NCBI GenBank assembly: GCA_902497185.1
Contig: CABVEG010000074.1
Span: 1-7,668, forward strand
Source of the DNA: an uncultured Eubacteriales bacterium
Lineage (GTDB): Bacteria > Bacillota > Clostridia > Lachnospirales > CAG-274
Direction: 5' to 3'
DNA length: 7,668 nucleotides
In this document: one piece after another, positions 1-5,379 of the stretch
Layout: each line of letters begins with the position of its first letter
Position numbering within the stretch: position 1 is the first letter of the stretch
Notes under the pieces: generated by a model
Told to the model about the DNA's origin: nothing
What the model saw: only the letters and a program-made list of their open reading frames with translations
Database searches by the model: none
Position numbers and translations under genes: made by a program

Positions 1-817
1 TTGCTGTAAATGTTCCTGCGCCAACTGTTGGTTCTTGTAGTACAATAGCATCTCTTAAATATATATTCCTTCCGGGATTTAATGAATTTGGATTTTGAAT
101 ACCATTTCTTTTAGCTAGTTCGTTCCACTTGCTGCCATCACCAAAGAATTTCTTAGCAATAGTCCATAATGTTTCATCAGAACTTTTAACAGTGTAAAAC
201 TCCGGTATATCTCCAACATCCTCCCTTTGTTTTTTCTCAGTTGCTATTATTTTACCAATATCAGAAACCTCCCCTGTTTCCTCAAGGGTTTTAATAACTC
301 CAACCTCTCTGTATTCCTTTAGCTTAATATCAACCCAGTAATCTCCCTCTTCGCCTGCGTTTTCCTCAACAGTATAATCCTCAATAGTAACCTTTAAATT
401 GCCGCCAAACAAATATTTAAGCTTAAATGAACCGTCAGCATTTATACCATCGTAAAGCTGCCTTATAATAACAAGAAATACAGGCTCCTTATCAGCCTTA
501 ATTTCCCTTAACCTGCTTAAATACCATATAGGCTCGTGAAAATTCATCTTAGCATAACTCATATAGTCTACTTCATTACCTTCACTGTCAACATATAGCT
601 TGCTTCCCGTTACAAGGGTATCATCCTTAGGCAAGAGTAGCTTAAAGCTAAATTCTCTTAGTCCAATATCCTTAGGAATATTGACCTCACCTACAGAAAC
701 AAGCTCAATAGTCTTGTTTTTGTTGCCAACCTTTGTTTTAAACTGCTCGGGAGCTAAAGGAAATTCAATATCCTCCAAAATACCCTCTTTTTCTCTTTGC
801 AGTATAAACCTGAACAT
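1..817 (-). CDS. xkdP: XkdP-like LysM tail/baseplate protein (3' end outside window)
   Basis: This is the first 272 residues of a phage tail protein of the PBSX XkdP type, which links the tail tube and tape measure to the baseplate hub. Residues 1-175 form the usual N-terminal domain: the FPLAPE segment near residue 19, then GEVNIPKDIGLREFSFKLLL-type strands, an aromatic FHEPIWYL helix near 93-100 and VFLVIIR near 113-119. A LysM module spans about 206-254 (FYTVKSSDETLWTIAKKF at its start, then a NPNSLNPG turn and NIYL), the usual peptidoglycan-binding fold near the C-terminus. The start is the ATG at 817, preceded by an AAGGTGAT ribosome binding site. Sequence continues past the LysM, so the protein is slightly longer than the minimal XkdP. 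A hairpin terminator for the upstream toxin unit lies only about 20 bases before the start, with no room for a promoter between, so expression must depend on read-through from upstream. The family call is firm; the exact structural position is known only from relatives. Confidence 0.9.
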   Translation of the reverse strand, partial: MFRFILQREKEGILEDIEFPLAPEQFKTKVGNKNKTIELVSVGEVNIPKDIGLREFSFKLLLPKDDTLVTGSKLYVDSEGNEVDYMSYAKMNFHEPIWYLSRLREIKADKEPVFLVIIRQLYDGINADGSFKLKYLFGGNLKVTIEDYTVEENAGEEGDYWVDIKLKEYREVGVIKTLEETGEVSDIGKIIATEKKQREDVGDIPEFYTVKSSDETLWTIAKKFFGDGSKWNELAKRNGIQNPNSLNPGRNIYLRDAIVLQEPTVGAGTFTA

Positions 818-837
818 TTAATCACCTTCTTTCACGC

Positions 838-864
838 AAAAAAAGCACCCTTTCCGGAGTGCTT
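838..864 (-). terminator. Rho-independent terminator of the toxin mRNA
   Basis: On the minus strand an AAGCAC arm (859-864) pairs with GTGCTT (843-848) around a short GC-containing loop and is followed by a run of seven T (838-844). It ends the toxin transcript. Its base overlaps by two bases the -35 box of the plus-strand antisense promoter, so the two signals are packed back to back. Confidence 0.75.
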
Positions 865-891
865 GACAATACAAAATATTTATGTTATTAT
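863..891 (+). promoter_or_regulatory. Sigma-A promoter for the antisense antitoxin RNA
   Basis: A perfect -35 TTGACA (863-868), a 17-bp spacer and a -10 TATTAT (886-891, one mismatch from consensus) point along the plus strand, opposite to every gene in the window. Predicted transcription start is near 898. No plus-strand protein gene follows, which fits a promoter for a small RNA antisense to the toxin transcript. Confidence 0.75.
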
Positions 892-897
892 TAAATC

Positions 898-985
898 ACA
901 AGAAGGAGCAACCTCAGCGGTTGCTATCCCATTGCAGTTTACAATTATTTATAACCGTTCACCGGGCAGGGTGGGCGGTTATTTT
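898..985 (+). ncRNA. Putative antisense RNA antitoxin of the type I pair
   Basis: The predicted RNA is about 88 nt. It starts about 7 bases after the -10 box and ends at a hairpin followed by TTTT. Near its 5' end is a perfect 7-bp hairpin, AGCAACC/GGTTGCT (907-925). At its 3' end ATAACCG (951-957) pairs with CGGTTAT (976-982), with an inner CACC/GGTG helix, then T residues at 982-985. The whole RNA is complementary to the 3' untranslated region of the convergent toxin mRNA and reaches its stop codon. This 3'-overlap layout is that of txpA/RatA and bsrG/SR4 type I systems, where the antisense RNA triggers RNase III cleavage or translational block. The promoter and terminator are seen; the function is inferred. 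Confidence 0.65.
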
Positions 986-1041
986 CGTATTATGTAAAGA
1001 ATTATAAGTAACAACGTTAAATATAATATTTCCCTATCCAT
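979..1041 (-). CDS. 20-aa hydrophobic peptide, candidate type I toxin
   Basis: A 20-residue ORF (MDREILYLTLLLIILYIIRK): a charged N-terminus (MDRE), an unbroken run of 14 hydrophobic or hydroxylated residues, and a basic end (RK). This is the build of membrane-acting type I toxins such as Fst, TxpA and BsrG, although it is shorter and no named family can be assigned from sequence alone. Being real is supported by a near-ideal ribosome binding site (GGGAGGTGA, 1046-1054), a consensus promoter at 1110-1138, a strong terminator at 838-864 and the convergent antisense RNA. The SD is fully buried in an 11-position hairpin, a usual safeguard in such toxins. In addition, GGCGGTT in the 5' leader can pair with AACCGCC just after the stop (plus-strand 1078-1084 with 974-980), which could close the full-length mRNA in an inactive form. 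The unit sits between gene D and xkdP. The locus architecture is convincing; toxicity is inferred. Confidence 0.7.
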   Translation of the reverse strand: MDREILYLTLLLIILYIIRK

Positions 1042-1045
1042 AAAA

Positions 1046-1071
1046 TCACCTCCCTTATAAAAGGTAGGTGA
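1046..1071 (-). promoter_or_regulatory. SD-sequestering hairpin in the toxin leader
   Basis: Eleven bases from TCACCT on face eleven ending in AGGTGA around a 4-base loop, with one mismatch. The second arm is the toxin's own SD, so the ribosome binding site is hidden in the folded mRNA. The anti-SD arm lies about 30 bases after the predicted transcription start. Confidence 0.75.
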
Positions 1072-1109
1072 GATAACAACCGCCTTGTCATTCCCTCTTG
1101 CTTAAAAAC

Positions 1110-1138
1110 ATTATACAATATTTGTTGTATTTTGTAAA
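1110..1138 (-). promoter_or_regulatory. Sigma-A promoter of the toxin mRNA
   Basis: Minus-strand -35 TTTACA (1133-1138), 17-bp spacer, perfect -10 TATAAT (1110-1115). The start is predicted near 1103, giving a leader of about 60 nt that contains the SD hairpin. Confidence 0.8.
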
Positions 1139-1150
1139 ATGTTTTTATTA

Positions 1151-1179
1151 AAAAAGAGCAGCCTCAAAACTGCTCTTTT
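1151..1179 (-). terminator. Terminator of gene D
   Basis: A perfect 10-bp stem, AAAAGAGCAG (1152-1161) with CTGCTCTTTT (1170-1179), and an 8-base loop. T residues follow on the minus strand. It starts two bases after the gene D stop codon. The AAGAGCA core recurs in the terminators of genes A, B and C. Confidence 0.85.
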
Positions 1180-1181
1180 AA

Positions 1182-2234
1182 CTAATTATTTAATGTAGTT
1201 TCTTCATATTCTGAATCTACAATTATATCCACTAATGTGTATCCTGCTTTTTTAGGAAGCTCATTTTGTGCTAACATTACTTCACCAAATTTATCTGTTA
1301 AATTATTAATCTCTATTTTTGCATTGTTTAAATAATATGCATTACCTGATAGAGCATAAGAATAACAACCTAACGTTATTATTCTTACCGAAGACAAATA
1401 CTCGTAAACAGCAAGGGCATAATCATCGTCATAAGTTGGATTATCCAAATACTTTGACACTTCATCAAAATATTCTCCTATCAATTCATCGTTTTTATTT
1501 GTAATTTTATAGGCTTCTTCTTGACTTATATTATTATCTGTTATAGCCTTAATTGATTCACTACACAAGTCATTTGCACTACTAGTTATATCATACAATC
1601 TGTTATATGTATAAATAACTTCAGCTTTTAAATTATCAACAGTCTCTTCATGAGATACATCTTCTGATTTGCTTATATCCTCATACTGTTTTTCAGCAAA
1701 AGAATATTCTACATGACTTTCTCCGTCAAATAAAAATACATCAATAGTTGTATGACCAATACCCCACTCAGCAACTCTTAAATCACTGTCATTTTCTTCG
1801 TGCTTAGGTTTTCCGTATTTTTCAGTAAATTTGCTTTTCAAATCATTATATATTACGGCATCTCTTAAGTTGACGTTAATTTTATTTAACCTATTATCGG
1901 AATTAAAATAGTACCAAACATCACATGAATTATCCATAAAAAAGTCATAATATAATATGTTATTATCATCAACGGAAACAGGCTTGCCCAACTTTTTAAT
2001 AACCCTTTCTTTCTGTGTTCCCCACTTCATATTATTAAACTCACAACTATAACCCTGTATACTATTTATTACGTATGATACAACAAATACGGATACGACC
2101 AATAGACAAATACCTAATATGTATAATAACACTTTAGACACAGATGCCAAATGATGATTTTCTTTATCCGGTTCTTTTTCAAATTCTTCATCTTCATAAT
2201 TAATCAATTCATCAAGACTGATTTTATTTGACAT
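1182..2234 (-). CDS. Gene D: membrane-anchored member of the four-protein envelope family
   Basis: A 350-aa protein of unrecognised function. Residues 1-31 are acidic and cytoplasmic, and 33-56 form one hydrophobic helix with no lipobox Cys, so it is probably a single-pass protein facing outward. Residues 61-180 are the module shared with genes A, B and C: SCEFNNMKWG near 63-72, a second conserved Cys at about 104 followed by WYYF, a GKP motif near 141-143, and W..G.TTI near 157-164. The paired cysteines could form a disulfide. Residues about 200-330 match the helical C-terminal domain of gene C, including VRI...GCYSYA near 283-294. The start is the ATG at 2234 with a GGGAGTGG ribosome binding site. 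It has its own promoter and terminator, so it forms a single-gene unit. Immediately upstream is a decayed copy of the tape measure 3' end. It may be a superinfection-exclusion or other envelope-modifying moron, but nothing in the sequence proves this. Confidence 0.85.
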   Translation of the reverse strand: MSNKISLDELINYEDEEFEKEPDKENHHLASVSKVLLYILGICLLVVSVFVVSYVINSIQGYSCEFNNMKWGTQKERVIKKLGKPVSVDDNNILYYDFFMDNSCDVWYYFNSDNRLNKINVNLRDAVIYNDLKSKFTEKYGKPKHEENDSDLRVAEWGIGHTTIDVFLFDGESHVEYSFAEKQYEDISKSEDVSHEETVDNLKAEVIYTYNRLYDITSSANDLCSESIKAITDNNISQEEAYKITNKNDELIGEYFDEVSKYLDNPTYDDDYALAVYEYLSSVRIITLGCYSYALSGNAYYLNNAKIEINNLTDKFGEVMLAQNELPKKAGYTLVDIIVDSEYEETTLNN

Positions 2235-2259
2235 AAAAAACCACTCCCTTTTTTATTTA

Positions 2260-2289
2260 ATAATATCAAAAAGAAGCAGTATTTGTCAA
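2260..2289 (-). promoter_or_regulatory. Sigma-A promoter of gene D
   Basis: Perfect -35 TTGACA (2284-2289), 18-bp spacer, -10 TATTAT (2260-2265). The -35 lies two bases downstream of the stop codon of the tape-measure remnant, exactly as the gene C promoter lies relative to the intact tape measure stop. Confidence 0.75.
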
Positions 2290-2291
2290 CA

Positions 2292-2445
2292 CTAAATATG
2301 AACTACGTCAAACGAATTGTTTAAACTTTTCACAAGCCATCTGTAACCCTATTAATAATGTCGTCAATGTCAGCATTTTATTAACTTCTCCGAATATAAC
2401 ATTTGTATTTGGTTTAAAAATCCCTACAAATAACCTTAGCTCCTG
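2292..2445 (-). pseudogene. Decayed duplicate of the tape measure 3' end
   Basis: The minus strand aligns with the last ~54 codons of the intact tape measure gene (5380-5541) but is 8 bases shorter, so its frame is broken. Recognisable pieces, in separate frames, are NVIFGEVN (compare NVTFGEV), ADIDDIINRVTDGL (compare ADVDGIVQRITDGL) and KSLNNSFDVVHI before a TAG (compare ESLNNSSDVVHI). Similarity may run a little further upstream, to about 2460. There is no start codon or ribosome binding site, so it is not expressed as a protein. It marks a past tandem duplication, or a tape measure replacement that left the old tail end behind. Confidence 0.85.
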
Positions 2446-2624
2446 ATTTCAAACATAATAAAAAGACACAATGTCAGGCATTATTACCAAAACAAAATGT
2501 CTTTAATAAAAAATCACCCCTATAAAGATTAAAATAATATATAAAATCAGCTGAAATTTATTACTGAATATACAGCTTTTAATCCCTAATTACAAAGGCT
2601 TATGACCTGTTGTATACCACCTGT
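2446..2624 (-). other. AT-rich intergenic stretch with a weak terminator-like hairpin
   Basis: No coding sequence is seen here. AAAGACA (2462-2468) and TGTCTTT (2498-2504) form a 7-bp inverted repeat with a long loop. On the minus strand the second arm runs into TTTTT, so it may be a modest terminator for the 84-aa gene. A further short inverted repeat, AGCTG/CAGCT, lies between about 2549 and 2578. Together with the remnant at 2292-2445 this accounts for the 390-base gap between gene D and the 84-aa gene. Confidence 0.4.
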
Positions 2625-2879
2625 TTAACTAATGTAATCATCCAAAACCTCTATAGCCTTTTTAAAACCATAAATAAAGCCCTGTTTTTCAAAAGCCGCA
2701 CCCAAGGCAAATATATCGACTTCCAACTCTTCACCAATATCCGCACATTTTTCATCGCAGTCAAAATATTCACTGACCTTTTGAAAGCACTTATTAGTTT
2801 CGTCAAAGTCAACATAATCATCATTTTGACAAAATTCATCATATATTACCCTGATCATACTCTCAATAATTTTTTCCAT
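2625..2879 (-). CDS. 84-aa acidic cytoplasmic protein of unknown function
   Basis: No signal peptide or membrane segment is visible. The protein is strongly acidic (runs such as NDDYVDFDE near 19-27 and DIGEELEVDIF near 47-57), contains three Cys (17, 31, 41; a fourth possible at 45) and ends in a helix-like segment, AFEKQGFIYGFKKAIEVL. That closing pattern recalls small Clostridia phage or mobile-element proteins of the DUF6809 type, but the match is by impression only. The start is the ATG at 2879 with an AAAGGAG ribosome binding site. It has its own consensus promoter at 2931-2959 and a possible weak terminator, so it looks like another independent unit in the accessory cluster. It is the only member without an export signal, and its role is unknown. 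Confidence 0.75.
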   Translation of the reverse strand: MEKIIESMIRVIYDEFCQNDDYVDFDETNKCFQKVSEYFDCDEKCADIGEELEVDIFALGAAFEKQGFIYGFKKAIEVLDDYIS

Positions 2880-2930
2880 TTCAAAAAAACTCCTTTCAAC
2901 CTTAAAAAAAATATAACTTTAAGTATGATT

Positions 2931-2959
2931 ATTTTATCACCTAATTTTAATTATGTAAA
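2931..2959 (-). promoter_or_regulatory. Sigma-A promoter of the 84-aa gene
   Basis: -35 TTTACA (2954-2959), 17-bp spacer, -10 TAAAAT (2931-2936). A second TTTACAT copy lies just upstream (near 2961-2967), making a short direct repeat across the -35 region. Confidence 0.65.
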
Positions 2960-3112
2960 TATGTAAAGTTAAACGAAATTTTTAAGCAACAATGCCAAAC
3001 ATATCTTACATTTTTCCATACACGATTTGTATTGTTAGGAAAATATAAAACAACTCGTATATATTTTGGTGTCAAAATTTGATATATTTTGTCGATTATG
3101 CTCGAAAAAATC
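2960..3112. other. AT-rich intergenic stretch with short repeats
   Basis: No gene is supported. A 10-bp direct repeat ATATATTTTG occurs at 3059-3068 and 3082-3091. A compound inverted repeat (TTTTCC/GGAAAA with ATAC/GTAT inside) lies at about 3012-3045. A minus-strand TTGACA is at 3070-3075 but has no good -10 at the right distance. These could be operator-like sites, but nothing decides it. Confidence 0.3.
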
Positions 3113-3140
3113 AAAAAAGAGCAATCTTTAAACTGCTCTT
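3113..3140 (-). terminator. Terminator of gene A
   Basis: AAGAGCA (3134-3140 read on the minus strand) pairs with TGCTCTT (3117-3123) and is followed by a run of T residues ending at 3113. It lies about 20 bases after the gene A stop. Confidence 0.8.
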
Positions 3141-3158
3141 AAAGTTATTTAATTTATT

Positions 3159-3620
3159 TTATTCAGTTTTTATAGCATATACAACAATATAATTTTCAAG
3201 ATCTTCACTAACAACTAATTCAATCTTAGTATTACCAATCTCCCAGTTAGCAACAAATGAATCATTTACGGCAACTTCTTCTTTCAACGGTTCACCATTG
3301 GATTGAACAAACAGACTTTTTATATCTTCATAGGTTCTTATTGTGTCACCACTTACAAGTATTGTTTTAAGTTTGTTATTTTCATCAAAAACATAGCTTA
3401 CTTCACAATCCTCACCCATGAACTTTTCAGTATATTCCAATGTACTATTAGGATTATTGGAAGAAGGCTCGCCCTTCTCTGCAAGTATATCCTCTCTGTC
3501 AGTACCCCAATACATATCATTGTATATACAGCTGTTTTCAGGGCTTTTATTAACCGTATTTTTACCACACCCTATAAATACAATCATTAACATTAATGCT
3601 AATATACTAATTTTTTTCAT
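3159..3620 (-). CDS. Gene A: small lipoprotein of the four-protein envelope family
   Basis: A 153-aa lipoprotein. The start is taken as the ATG at 3620 because an AAAGAGG ribosome binding site lies 8 bases upstream; an in-frame GTG at 3629 overlaps that site. The signal peptide is MKK plus a hydrophobic core ending in the lipobox VFIG-C, with the lipid-modified Cys at residue 18. The mature part is one copy of the family module: NSCIYNDMYWGT near 29-40, ILAEKGEP near 45-52, a second Cys at 72 followed by VSYVFDENNKL, a NGEP motif near 108-111, and W..GNTKIEL near 126-135. The two non-lipobox Cys are conserved in all four paralogues and may pair outside the cell. It lacks the helical C-terminal domain of genes C and D. 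Monocistronic, with its own promoter and terminator. Function unrecognised; a role at the cell surface is inferred from export alone. Confidence 0.88.
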   Translation of the reverse strand: MKKISILALMLMIVFIGCGKNTVNKSPENSCIYNDMYWGTDREDILAEKGEPSSNNPNSTLEYTEKFMGEDCEVSYVFDENNKLKTILVSGDTIRTYEDIKSLFVQSNGEPLKEEVAVNDSFVANWEIGNTKIELVVSEDLENYIVVYAIKTE

Positions 3621-3643
3621 TATAAACACCTCTTTCTAACCCC

Positions 3644-3672
3644 ATAATACCAAAATTAGAAAGATATGCCAA
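3644..3672 (-). promoter_or_regulatory. Sigma-A promoter of gene A
   Basis: -35 TTGGCA (3667-3672), 17-bp spacer, -10 TATTAT (3644-3649). The predicted start near 3637 leaves a leader of only about 17 bases. Spacer and leader closely resemble those of gene B. Confidence 0.75.
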
Positions 3673-3693
3673 TCTAAGTGAATGATATAACAT

Positions 3694-3718
3694 AAAAGAG
3701 CAGCGTGCGCTGCTCTTT
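3694..3718 (-). terminator. Terminator of gene B
   Basis: A perfect 10-bp stem AAAGAGCAGC/GCTGCTCTTT (3695-3704 with 3709-3718), 4-base loop, T residues following on the minus strand. It is symmetrical enough to act in both directions and lies just upstream of the gene A promoter. Confidence 0.85.
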
Positions 3719-3729
3719 ATCATAAATTT

Positions 3730-4179
3730 TTATTTTAATGAATACTCAACTGTATAGCCTAGCTCCTCCATCAAATATAATTCAATAGTTGTATTTCCCT
3801 TAACCCACTTAATTGATTTAAAATCATATTCATCAGTTTCTTCTGACATAGGTTCACCATACATTTCAATAACTTTATCCTCTATGTAATCAGAACTTGT
3901 CATTGAAGAATCAACGCATACCTTAATTTTATTTAACTTCCATTCGTCATCAAAATAATAAAAAGTTCTGCAATCATCAATTACAAATGACTCGTTATAT
4001 TGTATGGAATTATCAGGAAAATAATCTACAGGCTCACCCTTTTCAGCAATAATATCTTCTTTTTCATCGCCCCAATACATTCCATTGTATATGCAACTGT
4101 TTTCTCTGTCCTTATTGCCGCCTGAACCACATCCCATTAAACAAATTAAAGCTAAAACTAATAATAATATTTTTTTCAC
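3730..4179 (-). CDS. Gene B: small lipoprotein of the four-protein envelope family
   Basis: A 149-aa lipoprotein starting at the GTG at 4179, which is 8 bases from an AAAGAGG ribosome binding site. An earlier in-frame GTG at 4188 falls inside that site, and the overlapping ATG meets a stop at once. The signal peptide MKKILLLVLALICLMG ends at lipobox Cys17 and is followed by a Gly/Ser-rich stretch. The mature module has NSCIYNGMYWG near 27-37, DIIAEKGEP near 42-50, Cys70 followed by RTFYYFDDEWKL, YGEP near 110-113 and W..GNTTIEL near 126-135. It is closest to gene A in length and layout and to gene C in its signal peptide and MVNVKK-coding leader, so the three lipoprotein genes are recent duplicates. 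Monocistronic, with its own promoter and terminator. No known function recognised. Confidence 0.88.
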   Translation of the reverse strand: MKKILLLVLALICLMGCGSGGNKDRENSCIYNGMYWGDEKEDIIAEKGEPVDYFPDNSIQYNESFVIDDCRTFYYFDDEWKLNKIKVCVDSSMTSSDYIEDKVIEMYGEPMSEETDEYDFKSIKWVKGNTTIELYLMEELGYTVEYSLK

Positions 4180-4202
4180 ATTTACCACCTCTTTCTAACT
4201 AA

Positions 4203-4231
4203 ATACTACCAAAATCAGAAAAAAGTGTCAA
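4203..4231 (-). promoter_or_regulatory. Sigma-A promoter of gene B
   Basis: Perfect -35 TTGACA (4226-4231), 17-bp spacer, -10 TAGTAT (4203-4208), with a very short leader before the AAAGAGG site. Confidence 0.75.
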
Positions 4232-4263
4232 TAGAAATATGAATTGATAAAAAACAACAGCAT

Positions 4264-4291
4264 AAAAGAGCAACCTTTTGATTGCTCTTTT
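4264..4291 (-). terminator. Terminator of gene C
   Basis: A perfect 10-bp stem AAAAGAGCAA/TTGCTCTTTT (4264-4273 with 4282-4291), 8-base loop, T-rich end on both strands. It lies about 40 bases after the gene C stop. Confidence 0.85.
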
Positions 4292-4332
4292 GTAATTCAC
4301 TTAGTAATGTATATTATTTTCCAATAATCATA

Positions 4333-5325
4333 CTATTCATTAGGAATATTATCCTTAGCTTTTTCTACCCCAGCATATCTATTCATAATATTTTCATATG
4401 ACTGCCTTACCAGTTCAGCATAGCCCTCATCACCTGTCTGTGCATAAGAATAGCACTTTCCTATAGCTATTCTTACAAAAGATATATAATTACGAGCATC
4501 TCTATTGTAGTCTGAATACTCTGATTTGTATCCTGAATATATTAAATCAGTATCATACTCTGATATGTCATCAAGATACTTTTCTGCAAGACTATCATTT
4601 TTCTTTGTAATACTAAGCATTTCATCTTCATTTGCATTTTGGTCTTCTATAGCATTAACGGATTCAATATATATTTCATTAGATTTGCTTACCAAATCCC
4701 ATATCTGCTCCTTCCATGCTTTATTGTATGCTTCCATAGCACCCGGCTCTAAAGGATCAAAAGTAGAAGCTTCTACATTTTTTTCTGTAGTTGTTTCCGT
4801 AGAAATTTCCTTAGTTTCGTCAATTTCTTTTGTAAACAATTCTTCACCATTATCTAATGAATAGTCTAAAAAATAAAGACCTACACTCTCCCAAAGTTCA
4901 AACTTAACGTTTGTATTACCAATACTCCACTTAGTGCATCGTCCAAAATCTCCGAGTTCATCACTTGATGGCTGTCCCAATTTTTCATTAAGTATACTTA
5001 ACATATTTTCATAATCTCTTAATGTTGTCCCGCCTGTACTTATTTGCACTAATTTATCATTTTCATCAAAATAATAGTTTGTTCTACAGTCCTCATTCAT
5101 AAATTCTTCTTCATAAAATATAACATTATATTTTTCATCAAGCTCCACCATAGTACCGGTTAATTCATTTGGCTCACCCTTTTCAGCAATAATGTCCTTT
5201 TTACTTGTACCCCAATACATGTCATTATATAAACAACTATTTTCAGGGGCTCTGTTAACTTCATCTTTACCACAGCCAATAAATACAACTATTAACATAA
5301 GTAACAATATCGTAAGTTTTTTCAC
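4333..5325 (-). CDS. Gene C: two-domain lipoprotein of the envelope family, next to the tape measure gene
   Basis: A 330-aa lipoprotein starting at the GTG at 5325, 8 bases after an AAAGAGG ribosome binding site; an upstream in-frame GTG at 5334 overlaps that site. The signal peptide MKKLTILLLMLIVVFIG ends at Cys18. Residues about 26-160 are the family module: NSCLYNDMYWGT with Cys31, DIIAEKGEP, Cys80 followed by RTNYYFDENDKL, LGQP, and W.IGNTNV. It carries about 10 more residues between the first GEP and the second Cys than genes A and B. Residues about 162-194 are a Thr/Glu-rich linker. Residues about 195-330 are a helical domain matching the C-terminus of gene D, with ISFVRIAIGKCYSYAQTG near 278-295. 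Its promoter overlaps the end of the tape measure gene. Lipoprotein morons beside a tape measure gene recall Ltp of Streptococcus phage TP-J34, which blocks DNA injection by superinfecting phages. That role is only a hypothesis here. Confidence 0.88.
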   Translation of the reverse strand: MKKLTILLLMLIVVFIGCGKDEVNRAPENSCLYNDMYWGTSKKDIIAEKGEPNELTGTMVELDEKYNVIFYEEEFMNEDCRTNYYFDENDKLVQISTGGTTLRDYENMLSILNEKLGQPSSDELGDFGRCTKWSIGNTNVKFELWESVGLYFLDYSLDNGEELFTKEIDETKEISTETTTEKNVEASTFDPLEPGAMEAYNKAWKEQIWDLVSKSNEIYIESVNAIEDQNANEDEMLSITKKNDSLAEKYLDDISEYDTDLIYSGYKSEYSDYNRDARNYISFVRIAIGKCYSYAQTGDEGYAELVRQSYENIMNRYAGVEKAKDNIPNE

Positions 5326-5348
5326 ATTTACCACCTCTTTCTGAATTT

Positions 5349-5377
5349 ATAGTATCAGAATTGGCAGTAAATGTCAA
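5349..5377 (-). promoter_or_regulatory. Sigma-A promoter of gene C
   Basis: Perfect -35 TTGACA (5372-5377), 17-bp spacer, -10 TACTAT (5349-5354). The -35 begins two bases after the tape measure stop codon, so gene C can be expressed independently of the tail operon, for example in a lysogen. Confidence 0.8.
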
Positions 5378-5379
5378 CA

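Noticed and set aside
873..901. Minus-strand TTGTGA-17-TATTTT as a promoter for xkdP
   Set aside because: Both boxes are weak, it overlaps the antisense RNA promoter, and its transcript would meet the strong terminator at 838-864 before reaching xkdP.
797..997. A 66-codon plus-strand ORF over the toxin-antitoxin region
   Set aside because: It has no ribosome binding site, crosses two terminator hairpins, and overlaps the start of xkdP on the other strand. The sequence is better explained by the antisense RNA and its promoter.
2610..2966. A 118-codon plus-strand ORF
   Set aside because: It runs antisense to the 84-aa gene and its promoter region, has no credible ribosome binding site, and has low-complexity composition expected of a shadow frame in AT-rich DNA.
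3047..3075. Minus-strand TTGACA at 3070-3075 as a promoter
   Set aside because: The hexamer at the correct distance (TGTTTT) is a poor -10, and the 84-aa gene has a better promoter closer to its start.
3303..3639. Two overlapping plus-strand ORFs opposite gene A
   Set aside because: Both are antisense to a lipoprotein gene with clear start, signal peptide and paralogues, and have no ribosome binding sites.
3695..4291. Repeated AAGAGCA hairpins as a possible CRISPR or dispersed repeat family
   Set aside because: The repeats are short, lie only just after gene stops, and are followed by T runs. They are terminators copied along with the paralogous cassettes.
4526..4864. A 112-codon Ser-rich plus-strand ORF
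   Set aside because: It is antisense to the conserved C-terminal domain of gene C. The Ser richness simply mirrors its codons.
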